Counted from the first letter of the stretch, positions 17,878 to 26,571 are shown. The stretch is DNA of 64,000 nucleotides from Nitrososphaerota archaeon (GCA_011605725.1 JAAOZP010000017.1:1-64000); one strand, 5' to 3'. The notes: generated by a model from the sequence alone, not told the origin. Numbers and translations: made by a program.

Positions 17878-19593
17878 CTATAACCTCCTAAGCTCCTCAC
17901 ATATATCATGTCTTTCCGGCGGAATTATTTTTGGTGGCTTAATCTGACCCATAGGAATTCCTCTTTTCCCCCTTTCCATCGTATATCGGAGAAAAGCCCC
18001 TGGTTTAAGATACTCTACTTCTATAATGTCATTAGGATCATTTATTTTGTTTTCAGCAACTAGATGTCTGAAATCCTCGCTGACTGCTAAAAATGCTTGA
18101 AATATCCTTCTCACGGCCTCTGATTTCTCTAAACCCCAAGTATTTTCCATAAGAATAAGAATTTTCTCATGCTCGTTAATAGACTTGGTAAATGCCCATT
18201 TATCTGACAGACTTAATCCGGCTCTAGCCATTATCTGTACTGCTAAAGCTTCAGTCACACGAGGAAGAAATCCGCGAATTGCTATTATTTGGTTTTTCCT
18301 ACCCCAAAAACGAAAAACAGGCATCCCATCGTCTCTCAAATCGATAACAAGCACAGTATCTCCAACATCATAACGTGAAAAAAGACTGCCAAATGGAGTG
18401 ACTATAAGATCGTAAACATAACCAGGCTTAATTTCATCTATTTTTCTTATAACTCCATTTTCATCCCTAAACTCAAAATAACAACTCCTTAGATTAGGCA
18501 TGAGGTCCCCTTTCCTATCTGGAGATCCAAACATTGCGATACCAAGCTCCGAGACACCATAGATACAAAGAGGATCTACTCCCAGCTTAGTCTTAATATA
18601 ATCAGCGTATAAAGCAGTATCAACACCGCCGATCATTAACCCTTTCAAGTCAAGATAATCCTTAAGGTTTCTCGGTTTCTTGAAAAGCTTAGCCCGAGTC
18701 CACTTCTGGAGAAGATAAAGCTTCGCAACACCTAAGTCCAGTGACCTATAGTATTCTTCAAAAAGAGTTTCGGGATTGGAGAAATACTCGCACATTAGGT
18801 ATATACTTGGTGCAATACCGCCTGCCAAATTCACGCTATGACCATTTTCAAGGTATTCTAATGCAACAAAAAATCGCCTTCTAGCTTCTGAAATCTCATC
18901 CATAACACTTACGGGAGGAATATCCGTCACTAGACCTTGGGAAGCTTTCCTTCCCCAACCCGTAAGAAACGGTGCGGATGTCGTGAAGTTTAAACCTCTA
19001 TCACCTTTCTCAAATTTTGTAACACCCCAAGAGTCGCTGCAAGCAATCAACGTCGTGGCTATTACGTCTCGCCTGAAATTCTCCCAGAAAAAATTACCAT
19101 GAACTATCCATTTCGGTTCACCTGTTGTGCCGCTTGTCTTAACCGCGAATGAGAAATCTCCAATTATGTAATCAGATAGCGAACTAGATGCAAGCCTCCC
19201 TATCCTGTCATAGTAGTCCCAGTATAGTTCTCCGGGCATCCTTGGAGAGGTTTTCTCCAGCCTTTCTATCTTCTTCTTGAATTCAAGCAGCACAGGATAA
19301 TCGCTGTAGCTTGTCACAGGAATATCGTTAATCGTCTGGAAACCGTTTGGACAAAGGGTTTTCGCCTGTGCAGTCCGTCCCCATCTGGCGAGGTGCTCCT
19401 TCAGCAGGGCCTCGTTTATCTCCAGCTGCTGTTCGAAAGGTTTCTCATAGAACTCGCAGCATTCCCGCCAAAGGTCTGCACTGCTAGCCAAAGTCTCCTT
19501 TTCATATTCTTCAGCCACTCTTAAAGCTTTTTCGCCTATCTCCGCAGGCGGATGTAGAACCAGAGGAGGGTGGAGGCTCTGCAAAGGCTGCAC
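17878..19593 (-). CDS. GH3/PaaK-like adenylate-forming enzyme
   Basis: A 571-residue acyl-adenylating protein. The ATP P-loop is VKTSGTTGEPKWIVHG (about 150-165); then YGVSELGIAMFG, VTPFGSLFSRYDVGDTVLV and FRFWGRKNQ. The order, with the FSRYDVGD segment, looks more like GH3 (auxin-type acyl-amido synthetases) than PaaK phenylacetate-CoA ligases, and the length also fits GH3. Start is GTG 19593, seven bases after the KaiC gene stop. It probably activates a carboxylate for conjugation to an amine or thiol; substrate unknown. Its place in an operon with regulatory proteins is unusual for a metabolic enzyme. Confidence 0.75.
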   Translation of the reverse strand: MQPLQSLHPPLVLHPPAEIGEKALRVAEEYEKETLASSADLWRECCEFYEKPFEQQLEINEALLKEHLARWGRTAQAKTLCPNGFQTINDIPVTSYSDYPVLLEFKKKIERLEKTSPRMPGELYWDYYDRIGRLASSSLSDYIIGDFSFAVKTSGTTGEPKWIVHGNFFWENFRRDVIATTLIACSDSWGVTKFEKGDRGLNFTTSAPFLTGWGRKASQGLVTDIPPVSVMDEISEARRRFFVALEYLENGHSVNLAGGIAPSIYLMCEYFSNPETLFEEYYRSLDLGVAKLYLLQKWTRAKLFKKPRNLKDYLDLKGLMIGGVDTALYADYIKTKLGVDPLCIYGVSELGIAMFGSPDRKGDLMPNLRSCYFEFRDENGVIRKIDEIKPGYVYDLIVTPFGSLFSRYDVGDTVLVIDLRDDGMPVFRFWGRKNQIIAIRGFLPRVTEALAVQIMARAGLSLSDKWAFTKSINEHEKILILMENTWGLEKSEAVRRIFQAFLAVSEDFRHLVAENKINDPNDIIEVEYLKPGAFLRYTMERGKRGIPMGQIKPPKIIPPERHDICEELRRL

Positions 19594-19600
19594 GCTCGAG

Positions 19601-20290
19601 TCATCGGATTTCAGGGTATAGGTCGAGGACTATTCCCGAGCCCCTGTCAACATGAAGCCTGTAATACCTTGTGTCATGGTTCGTAGCCCTCATTTTAAGT
19701 ATCATCAGCCTCTTGTCAAGCCTGTTTCCAACAACCACCGACTCCATTATTATGATTCCGTCGGATACGAATTCCTCCACGCCCAATCCTATTCCCTTGC
19801 TTCCCCACGGGTTCTCCGTGACCATTATCGTTGTGCAGCCAAGGTTTTTCAGCATTCTGGCGAGAAGGTTTACAACCGCCCTGACCTCGGATTTCCTGCT
19901 TAAAGCCATGTTTAGGGCTGAAACAGAGTCTACTACAACCCTGTCTGCCTTAAACTTCCTAGCCTCGTCCACTATTAGGCTTACAATGTCTTCAACACTG
20001 ATCTTAGCCATCGTCGGGAACTCGACTATCTTAACCATGCCTTTCTCCTCAAGCTTGGAAAAATCCCATCCTAGGCTTTGCATATGAGCCTTAAAATGCT
20101 CACCTGTCTCGCTCATACATATGTAGAGGCCTTTCTCACCGTATTGCGAAGCCCCGTTGTATATGAACTGGGCTGAGAGAATGGTTTTGCCTACGCCAGC
20201 GTTTCCCGCGATGATGATCAGCCCGCCTCTGGGTACTCCACCCTCCATCAGGCTGTCGAGCTCACCTATGCCAAACGGTGTTCTCTCCAT
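19601..20290 (-). CDS. Single-domain KaiC-like RecA-superfamily ATPase
   Basis: A 229-residue KaiC/GvpD-type ATPase. It opens with ERTPFGIGELDSLMEGGVPRG; Walker A is GNAGVGKT (29-36), Walker B is RVVVDSVSAL, and LMILKMRATNHDTRYYRLHV is the KaiC beta-hairpin region. The ATG at 20290 is supported by GGAGGT nine bases upstream, better than the TTG at 20299. The start lies against the stop of the HTH gene, so the two are translationally coupled. Archaeal KaiC homologues act in signal transduction; only one domain is present, so it is not a circadian KaiC. Confidence 0.88.
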   Translation of the reverse strand: MERTPFGIGELDSLMEGGVPRGGLIIIAGNAGVGKTILSAQFIYNGASQYGEKGLYICMSETGEHFKAHMQSLGWDFSKLEEKGMVKIVEFPTMAKISVEDIVSLIVDEARKFKADRVVVDSVSALNMALSRKSEVRAVVNLLARMLKNLGCTTIMVTENPWGSKGIGLGVEEFVSDGIIIMESVVVGNRLDKRLMILKMRATNHDTRYYRLHVDRGSGIVLDLYPEIR

Positions 20291-20295
20291 TTTTC

Positions 20296-20919
20296 TCAAA
20301 CCTCCGAAAGTATTTCTGAGAATTTCATCAGTATTACGCTGCTGTCCTCCGTTAATGATGATATTTCTACGCTTCCACCGGTCAGGGATTCCAGCAGCTG
20401 GGTCATAATGCCTCTGAACATGAACCGGTTTATCCTGAGATTGTTTAAAGTAGCCTTTATCGCACCGTTTCCAACTCTTTCAAATAGAACACCTCCCCAT
20501 CCTCTGAGGACACATATCTTGGAAAGATTTGTCAAAACGTCTTCAACCGCTGTTTTTCCTCCCGTCATCTCCTTGATCTCCTCAAGCAATGCTTGTCCAA
20601 CCCCCTTTCCAGCGTAGAAGAATATGACGTCGGCTGCAGTGTAATACATGTTTTTGAACGATTTTTCAAACTCGCTCCATTCAGCAGGTGAAAACTTGAA
20701 TTCAACAGTCTCGTTGGAGCTGAACAGTAGGCTCCTAGCGTAGTCGCTTAAAACAGGCTGATAACCAAGTATGACGCCCTCGTTCTCCATCCTGTTTATT
20801 CTTCTAGCAACCGTCCGGTCCGATACTTCAAGACGCTTAGCGATGTCACGGTAGCTCTGCTTAGGGTTGCTGCACAGTATGCGTAGTATCTCTAAATCCA
20901 GCTTATCCAGTGGATCCAT
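20296..20919 (-). CDS. Lrp/AsnC-type HTH regulator with V4R-like C-terminal domain
   Basis: A 207-residue regulator. Residues 1-55 are an AsnC-type winged helix (LDKLDLEILRILCSNPKQS, then YRDIAKRLEVSDRTVARRI). The C-terminal part lacks the usual RAM domain; GKGVGQALLEEI, CVLRGWGGVLFER and FRGIMTQLLESLTGGSVEI resemble the V4R small-molecule-binding fold, though the usual metal cysteines are missing. The V4R assignment is my inference. Heads the KaiC/GH3/DUF835 operon, with a TATA (20948-20956) 33 bp before the ATG and direct repeats further upstream, suggesting autoregulation. Confidence 0.8.
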   Translation of the reverse strand: MDPLDKLDLEILRILCSNPKQSYRDIAKRLEVSDRTVARRINRMENEGVILGYQPVLSDYARSLLFSSNETVEFKFSPAEWSEFEKSFKNMYYTAADVIFFYAGKGVGQALLEEIKEMTGGKTAVEDVLTNLSKICVLRGWGGVLFERVGNGAIKATLNNLRINRFMFRGIMTQLLESLTGGSVEISSLTEDSSVILMKFSEILSEV

Positions 20920-20947
20920 TTTTCACTCTTAACCCGTTTGACCCCCC

Positions 20948-20956
20948 CATATATAC
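20948..20956 (-). promoter_or_regulatory. TATA box of the HTH-KaiC-GH3-DUF835 operon
   Basis: The minus strand reads GTATATATG, followed by a C-rich-complement G run; the ATG at 20919 is about 33 bp downstream, leaving a very short leader. Confidence 0.6.
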
Positions 20957-20984
20957 TTTTCGATAAACGTAATTTTTTACTATA

Positions 20985-21061
20985 CTCGACATTTCTAAAT
21001 TACAATCTTCGACATTAAGCCTTTCTAAAAAGCGTTTTTCGACAAAACGGTTCTAAACGAC
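20985..21061. repeat. Cluster of TCGACA...TTCTAAA direct repeats upstream of the KaiC operon
   Basis: The AT-rich spacer 20920-21303 carries no gene. Within it CTCGAC (20985), TTCGAC (21008), TTCGAC (21038) and AACGAC (21056) recur, each of the first three followed by TTCTAAA (20992, 21023 and 21051 regions). The array is 30-110 bp upstream of the operon TATA box, so it is a candidate operator for the HTH regulator. The rest of the spacer, 21065-21303, shows no feature I can support. Confidence 0.45.
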
Positions 21062-21303
21062 ATTGAAAATGTTCTTAAAGAGAAAAATGTTTTATGATAG
21101 CCTGCTGTCAGTAACTATTTGAAAAGACATTTATTAAGAAAGTGTTTCAAAGTTTGGCTCCACATTCCGAGCGGAGCTTGGCGCTAGGAGTGTTCTCCGC
21201 TCTAAGCATCCCGTCTCTATCAACTCTACTAAGTTTCTTCTTCAGGAAGTAATTTAGTTATGATATCTATCAAACGGAGAGTTGTCTAGCATGCGCCAAG
21301 GGT

Positions 21304-22887
21304 TTAGAGAACCTGTGTCTCCTTCCGGGTTCTGACGGTAAATAGCTGGGGAAGCTTCTTTCTTCTGTAAATATGATACTCGTGTAATAATATTGCTAAG
21401 GCAATAATTATAATTAGGATCGCTATTATTAAAAGAATGGTCTGTGAAAGAGTCATTGAAACACCAAGTATCTTGAGGAAGACGTCAAGCTCAACTTTAA
21501 CTAGATGGTCACTTGTAAGCGTTACTTGAGTTCTCCTAAGAAATTGGTCGAAGGAAACCTCAATAGTGTAGTCTCCATCAGGCAGCTCAACCTCCGCGTT
21601 CCCACCCTTATCTGTAAGCATCCTAACCAGTTTAACACCATTCTTCAAAACAGTGACGCCAGCACCCTCTAAAGCCTGTCCCTGAGCACCCCTCACCATA
21701 ATGGTTATACTGTGCACGTTTGAAGGCGTTACAGTTATTTCGCCGCCTGTCACAATCTCTATTTTCTGAAACACAAGGTCTGAGCCAAGCCATTTAGCTG
21801 ACACCGTGTAGTTTCCCGACGGAACCTGTGCTGCCAAGACTTCACCGTTCGCGTCAGCCTTACCCAAGTATACTCCCTCCAAGAAAGCATCAGCATTCGT
21901 CAAGGGTCTCCCGCCTGGTGACAATAATCTTAAAACAATGTCGTAGACTGGCATTATTATTACAGTGTCCTCCGTCACGGTTGTCTTCACGACAGCCTTG
22001 CTGCCATACCTGCTCACCCATTCGGCGGTAAGCCTGTAGCTTATCCTCGGCATCTTCTGGAAAAGCAGGGTTCCAGCCTCATCGGTGAAACCACTAATCC
22101 CCCATTCCTCAAGGAGGACGTGAACGTTTTTCAACGGCCTGCCTTGCGCATCGTTGAGAGACATAGCCATGTCGCCAACGTCAGCCCTGAATATTTTAGC
22201 CTGCGAGACGGCGTATTCAGAAGTGGAGGCGTAAGACTCGGGGCGTATACCCAAGTATATGTACTGGTGCTGAGGCTCGTCAGTATAGCTGTCGAAAACC
22301 ACTACTGTAGAAACTGGGCCGAGAATCTTGCTACAGCCAGCAGGCCTATAGTAAACCATAACATAGTATTTCCCGTAGAACCTTGCCCATCCTGATCTAC
22401 CGTTGAAGGTTAAGTGTTGAACATACTCGTCTCCAACGGGCTGCGGCGGAAAATTGTTCGAAACAGGGTCCCACTCGGGGTTGACTGGCTCGCCCGTAAG
22501 CATCATGTTCTCGTCGAGCCAGAACCATCCTCTTAGCAGGTTGAACCCTATGTCAACCCTGTCTCCGGGCTCAATCTTCAAGTGTTCAGCAGCGTTGCCA
22601 GCTCCGACGAAGAGTGTCCCAGCATGACCATGGTTGTCCGTTATCGCAGCGGTCACGTTACCCCCGGTGTAAGCGTCGACCACGTATACCCACGCGTCGT
22701 CAATAGGCTGCCCGTCTTCAGTAACCAGGGTAATCATGAGCCTCGCGTTCCAGTCGAGATGCACTACTGTGCTGTCCCAGCCTGAAGCATGCTCCACCCT
22801 TAAGCTGCTCAGAGGGGAAATGCTTACTACTAATAGGAGTGAGAATGCTGCAGCCACATTAATCCTCAGACTGCTCTTCCCCTCCAT
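21304..22887 (-). CDS. Secreted, C-terminally anchored surface protein with Ig-like/carboxypeptidase-regulatory repeats
   Basis: A 527-residue extracytoplasmic protein. An N-terminal signal peptide (hydrophobic NVAAAFSLLLVVSISPLSSL) is followed by repeated beta-sandwich modules with the signature of carboxypeptidase-regulatory-like domains: VTEDGQPIDDAWVYV, NDAQGRPLKNVHVLL, SPGGRPLTNADAFL and GAQGQALEGAGVTV, each ending in DGxxG-type turns. A single membrane helix near 470-495 precedes a basic cytoplasmic tail. It is probably a cell-surface structural or binding protein. No catalytic motif was found. Confidence 0.8.
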   Translation of the reverse strand: MEGKSSLRINVAAAFSLLLVVSISPLSSLRVEHASGWDSTVVHLDWNARLMITLVTEDGQPIDDAWVYVVDAYTGGNVTAAITDNHGHAGTLFVGAGNAAEHLKIEPGDRVDIGFNLLRGWFWLDENMMLTGEPVNPEWDPVSNNFPPQPVGDEYVQHLTFNGRSGWARFYGKYYVMVYYRPAGCSKILGPVSTVVVFDSYTDEPQHQYIYLGIRPESYASTSEYAVSQAKIFRADVGDMAMSLNDAQGRPLKNVHVLLEEWGISGFTDEAGTLLFQKMPRISYRLTAEWVSRYGSKAVVKTTVTEDTVIIMPVYDIVLRLLSPGGRPLTNADAFLEGVYLGKADANGEVLAAQVPSGNYTVSAKWLGSDLVFQKIEIVTGGEITVTPSNVHSITIMVRGAQGQALEGAGVTVLKNGVKLVRMLTDKGGNAEVELPDGDYTIEVSFDQFLRRTQVTLTSDHLVKVELDVFLKILGVSMTLSQTILLIIAILIIIIALAILLHEYHIYRRKKLPQLFTVRTRKETQVL

Positions 22888-23216
22888 CTGTCTTAAAGAG
22901 TTGGGAAGACGGGTTTAAACATTGTTTTACAATCCTTTAAATACGGAGAGACAGAGTATTACTGCGTTTTCCAGCATTAGCATGTGCTAAACCGTTTTAG
23001 ACATGTTGCTCGTGTTTCCCCACACTATTAATCTAGGGTTTGACCAGCTGTAAGGCAGCATGCCGGCTGCCAATCCGGCCTTAAAACGGCGCGCGCTATA
23101 ACGTTAAGTTTTAACGGAGGCTTATCAAGCTGGAATGATTCTCGACTCGTCGAATTCCCATTGCTTCTTAAGAGAGGAGCCCTACTTCGGAGGCTTGCTT
23201 TTCACCGTCAGCATTG
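22888..23216. other. Intergenic region with competing GC-rich hairpins
   Basis: No gene is supported between the surface protein and 23216. The stretch 23050-23100 is distinctly GC-rich and can form either GCCGG (23062-23066) with CCGGC (23075-23079), or GGCAGC (23054-23059) with GCTGCC (23066-23071). A small structured RNA or mRNA leader is possible but not demonstrated. The promoter of the surface-protein gene (minus-strand GTATTTAAAGG) lies near 22933-22943. Confidence 0.3.
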
Positions 23217-23399
23217 CTAGCGTGCAGACTGTTTAAGGCTGAAGATTCCTCCTTCAGAAAAAGGGTGGGGGAAGAATCCAAACCCTCCATGCTTCCGACC
23301 GTTAAAAAGTGGGAAAACATTCGTTAAAAGGCCTATAAGCAGGGAGAACGCTAGTCCATCCATGAATCTTTCCCTCAGTTCATCTGTGTCAGGCTCCAT
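23217..23399 (-). CDS. Hypothetical 60-residue protein
   Basis: Short open frame starting MEPDTDELRERF at ATG 23399, with GGAGG (23408-23412) eight bases upstream. The acidic N-terminus is followed by one hydrophobic stretch (GLAFSLLIGLLTNVFPLF) and a basic, glycine-rich tail. A small membrane protein is possible. No homologue is recognised, and support rests on the ribosome binding site and plausible composition only. Confidence 0.35.
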   Translation of the reverse strand: MEPDTDELRERFMDGLAFSLLIGLLTNVFPLFNGRKHGGFGFFPHPFSEGGIFSLKQSAR

Positions 23400-23657
23400 C
23401 CACTGCTCCTCCGAGGAAACATGCAGAATGTTTTTAATAAGAATTGTTTCACAACCCTGCCTACAAACAGGCTCTACCTTTAAAAAATGTTTGAAAAGAA
23501 AAATATTTATAGGATAATTCGCCCGAATACCCGGCACGGAATCAACGGGGAATATTTCTATCCAACATGACGATCCGCTGAAAAGCAGTGGAAAAGCGTG
23601 TTTTTAAAACCTGCCAAACAAGTTTAAGAAACACTTGCGTTTCCACTTTAAACGGTG

Positions 23658-24083
23658 ATGAATGTGATCGTGGTTGAGACGGAGCTTGGAGTAAAGACTA
23701 AAGGGGAGCTTGACATCGTGAATATTACAGGTGAAATTGAGAAGATAGTTTCGAAAACCGGTATTAAAAACGGTATTGCTAATGTTTTCGTACCCGGGTC
23801 CACGGGGGCAGTGACAACGATAGAGTATGAGCCAGGCTTGCTTAAGGATCTTCCTAATGCTCTGGAGAGGCTAGCTCCCAGGCATGCTGTATACGAGCAT
23901 GAGAAGGCTTGGCATGATGGGAACGGGCATTCCCATGTTAGGGCATCGATAATCGGGCCGAGCATAACGATCCCCATAAGGGATGGTGCTCTCAGACTCG
24001 GCACCTGGCAGCAGGTAGTGTTCGTAGAGCTTGACGTTAGGCCGAGGACTAGGAGGCTCGTCGTAACATGTCTTGGAGAGTGA
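23658..24083 (+). CDS. YjbQ/UPF0047 family protein
   Basis: A 141-residue UPF0047 protein. The conserved C-terminal block HDGNGHSHVRASIIGPS, then LGTWQQVVFVELD and RPRTRRL is unmistakable; the His residues are thought to bind metal. Some family members have weak thiamine-phosphate-synthase activity, but the physiological role is unsettled. ATG 23658 is preferred over GTG 23655. The gene is followed nine bases later by the GH4 gene. Confidence 0.9.
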   Translation: MNVIVVETELGVKTKGELDIVNITGEIEKIVSKTGIKNGIANVFVPGSTGAVTTIEYEPGLLKDLPNALERLAPRHAVYEHEKAWHDGNGHSHVRASIIGPSITIPIRDGALRLGTWQQVVFVELDVRPRTRRLVVTCLGE

Positions 24084-24092
24084 GCACATGGG

Positions 24093-25442
24093 ATGGTTAG
24101 CGTTAAAATAAGCGTAGTAGGGGCAGGCAGCGCAGTCTTCTCCATAAGCCTGATTAGAGACCTGTGTTTAACGCCCAGCCTTTCCGGAAGCACGGTCAGC
24201 CTGATGGATATAAGTAGGGAGAGGCTTGACGCTGTTTACGCGATTTGCAGAAGGTATGCTGGGGAAACTGGAAGCAGGCTAAGGATTGAGAAGACTCTTA
24301 ACCGACGCGAATCCTTGAGGGAAGCCGATTTCGTCGTAAACACTGCGCTCACAGCCGGCTACGCGCGGCTTAGAGAGGGCTGGACCATAGCCCGGAGAAG
24401 GGGGTACAGGTTTGGCGGAAGCCTTCACGTTATGCATGATGAAGCATTCTGGATAAACTTCTACCAGCTTATGTTCTTCGACTCCCTGATGGAGGATATT
24501 CTTGAAGAGTGTCCTGAAGCCTGGCATATTCAACTGGCTAATCCTGTTCTAGCCGGAGTTACATACTTGGGTAGGAGGCACAGTAAGGTTAAAACCATAG
24601 GCTTATGCCACGGCTTCACAGGAGTATACCGGGTCGCCAGCCTGCTTGGGCTCGACGCGAGCAGGATAGGTTTTGAAGCGTCTGGAGTAAACCATTTCAT
24701 ATGGCTGACAAGCCTTACTTACGAGGGTGAAGACGTGCTCCCGCTGCTCGACGACTGGATCACTAGGGAAGCTGGGAAACATTCGGGAAAAGTAGGCTTC
24801 AGCAGCGAGCTTGGCCCTAAGGCTTTCGACCTCTACAGGAGGTTCGGCGTTTTCCCGGTTGGAGACACTTGCACCCCGGGCGGGGGTTCATGGCCATGGT
24901 GGTACCATACGGATGAGGAGACTGAGAGAAGATGGAGGGAGGATCCTGAATCCTGGTGGGAAGGCTTCTTCACCCATAATAGGGAAACCGTTGAGAAAAT
25001 AATCAGAGTATCCTCGGATTATTCTAAAAAGGTTACGAGCGTCTTCCCAGCGGAGAAATCCGGGGAGATAATAATACCCTTGATAGAGTCTATTGCCTGC
25101 GATGTTCCACGGGTGTTTCAAGTTAACATCATTAATTCGGACGGGCTTGTGCCAGGCATCCCCACGGATTTCGAGGTTGAAGTGAAGGCGGAAGTGAGCG
25201 GGAGGGGAGTGCGTGGAATTAGGGCCAGAGGCCTGCCGAAACCACTAGTGGCGTTCATCCTCAGGGATAGGGTGGCGCCTGTGGAAATGGAGCTTGAAGC
25301 ATACGAGGCTGGCAGCAGGGAGAGGCTTCTCGAGCTTGTGGAGATGGACCCCTGGACTAGGAGCGAGGAGCAGGCGGAAGGACTTTTAAACGATATTCTT
25401 TCAATTCCGTACCATGAGGAAATGCGTCGACACTACAAGTAG
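24093..25442 (+). CDS. GH4 family glycosidase, probable alpha-galacturonidase/glucuronidase type
   Basis: NAD- and Mn-dependent glycoside hydrolase family 4 enzyme of 449 residues, which cleaves via redox-assisted elimination. The Rossmann loop is VGAGSAVFS; the substrate-class motif is CHGF (in IGLCHGFTGVY), followed by GVNHFIWL with the metal-binding His. In GH4, CHG-type motifs are linked to alpha-galacturonidases and glucuronidases (LplD-like), whereas CHSV and CHEV mark galactosidases and glucosidases; the specificity is therefore an inference from this motif. It sits near PfkB kinase and other sugar genes and may degrade uronosides. Confidence 0.87.
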   Translation: MVSVKISVVGAGSAVFSISLIRDLCLTPSLSGSTVSLMDISRERLDAVYAICRRYAGETGSRLRIEKTLNRRESLREADFVVNTALTAGYARLREGWTIARRRGYRFGGSLHVMHDEAFWINFYQLMFFDSLMEDILEECPEAWHIQLANPVLAGVTYLGRRHSKVKTIGLCHGFTGVYRVASLLGLDASRIGFEASGVNHFIWLTSLTYEGEDVLPLLDDWITREAGKHSGKVGFSSELGPKAFDLYRRFGVFPVGDTCTPGGGSWPWWYHTDEETERRWREDPESWWEGFFTHNRETVEKIIRVSSDYSKKVTSVFPAEKSGEIIIPLIESIACDVPRVFQVNIINSDGLVPGIPTDFEVEVKAEVSGRGVRGIRARGLPKPLVAFILRDRVAPVEMELEAYEAGSRERLLELVEMDPWTRSEEQAEGLLNDILSIPYHEEMRRHYK

Positions 25443-25506
25443 AGTAAATGCGAAAATGTTAACAAGCGATGGGCTTCTGTAACATGTGCACATCCGGCTT
25501 TAAAGC

Positions 25507-26481
25507 CTAAATTCTTATCTTAACATTGTTCTTCTCGAGAAACCTGTTTAATTCATCTCTAGAGGGGAGAGCTGTTATCGCACCCGGCTTCGTGACGACG
25601 AGTGCTCCCACAGCATTTGCAACCATGACGCATTGCTCAAAATCCAGACCTTTACAAAGACCTACTAAAAGGCCTGCGTTCCAGCCGTCTCCAGCTCCAG
25701 TCGCGTCAACAGCCTTAACCTTGAAAGCGGGCGCGTAAACCTCAGGCCCACCTCTAGCTTTCGCGAAGGAGCCTTGAGAGCCGAGTTTAATGCCCACAAT
25801 CCTAACCCCGTACTTTAAGGCTTTTTCAGCAGCATTCTTGGGGCTACTTGTCCCAAAGATGAACCTAGCCTCTTCCCTTGAGAAAGTAGCTATGTCGGAG
25901 AGCCTAAGCATACTCGCGTAGGTTTCCCTTAGGACTGTTTCAGAACGCCAGACGTCGAGCCTCAGGGTGGGGTCGAAAGATACGTCTACGCCAGAATTCT
26001 TAGCGTGCCTCACCGCCTTAATTAATGCCTGCCTAGCGGGTTTTTGGGAGAGCGCGAACCCTGAAACATGCAGTATCTTAGCCTGAGATATGTAGTCGTA
26101 ATCAATGTCTTCTGGTGATAGTAGAGTGTCTGAAGTATGTTTCAACCATGGGCTCCGGTAGAAGATACAGACCCATCCTTTAACAGGATCGTTAACGATG
26201 AATGCCAGCGTGGTTCTAACTCTCCTTTTAATTTCTACACGCGATGCGTCGACACCATTCTTTTTAAACTCTTCAAGTATAAATCTTCCGAAGAAGTCGT
26301 CGCCGACCGCTGCTATAGCTCCTGCTTTAACACCTAGTCTCGCAACACCAACTACAGTATTCATCGGAGCCCCTCCAAAACATTTTTTGAAAGTCTCAGC
26401 TTTATCTAGAGAAGTGTGTTCAACACCTATAAAATCTATAAGCACCTCCCCAATACCGATAACCTGAGGACTACGCGGCAT
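25507..26481 (-). CDS. PfkB-family carbohydrate kinase
   Basis: Ribokinase-superfamily sugar kinase of 324 residues. The substrate-binding GGAPMNTVVGVARLG and the catalytic/anion-hole motif DATGAGDGWNAG (about 262-273) are intact; VSFDPTLRLDVW is the typical core strand. The pattern fits fructokinase or 2-keto-3-deoxygluconate kinase. The start ATG 26481 is about 25 bp after a TATA-like element (TAAATAAGG), and it is divergent from the mevalonate-pathway gene. If the neighbouring GH4 releases uronate, a KDG-kinase role would fit, but this is conjecture. Confidence 0.87.
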   Translation of the reverse strand: MPRSPQVIGIGEVLIDFIGVEHTSLDKAETFKKCFGGAPMNTVVGVARLGVKAGAIAAVGDDFFGRFILEEFKKNGVDASRVEIKRRVRTTLAFIVNDPVKGWVCIFYRSPWLKHTSDTLLSPEDIDYDYISQAKILHVSGFALSQKPARQALIKAVRHAKNSGVDVSFDPTLRLDVWRSETVLRETYASMLRLSDIATFSREEARFIFGTSSPKNAAEKALKYGVRIVGIKLGSQGSFAKARGGPEVYAPAFKVKAVDATGAGDGWNAGLLVGLCKGLDFEQCVMVANAVGALVVTKPGAITALPSRDELNRFLEKNNVKIRI

Positions 26482-26571
26482 GCCTCAACATGTTTTAAAG
26501 CCTTATTTATCCTTAACGATTCAAAGATTCTCAGTGAAGCTTATATTTCCAACAATTCTGAAAGGATTCTA

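Noticed and set aside
19593..20299. KaiC gene as part of a circadian clock
   Set aside because: Only one KaiC domain is present and there is no KaiA or KaiB; archaeal single-domain KaiC proteins are general signalling ATPases.
23100..23216. Plus-strand frame MILDSSNSHCFLREEPYFGG
   Set aside because: Only 34 residues; the nearest GGAGG is about 15 bases away and the composition is not convincing.
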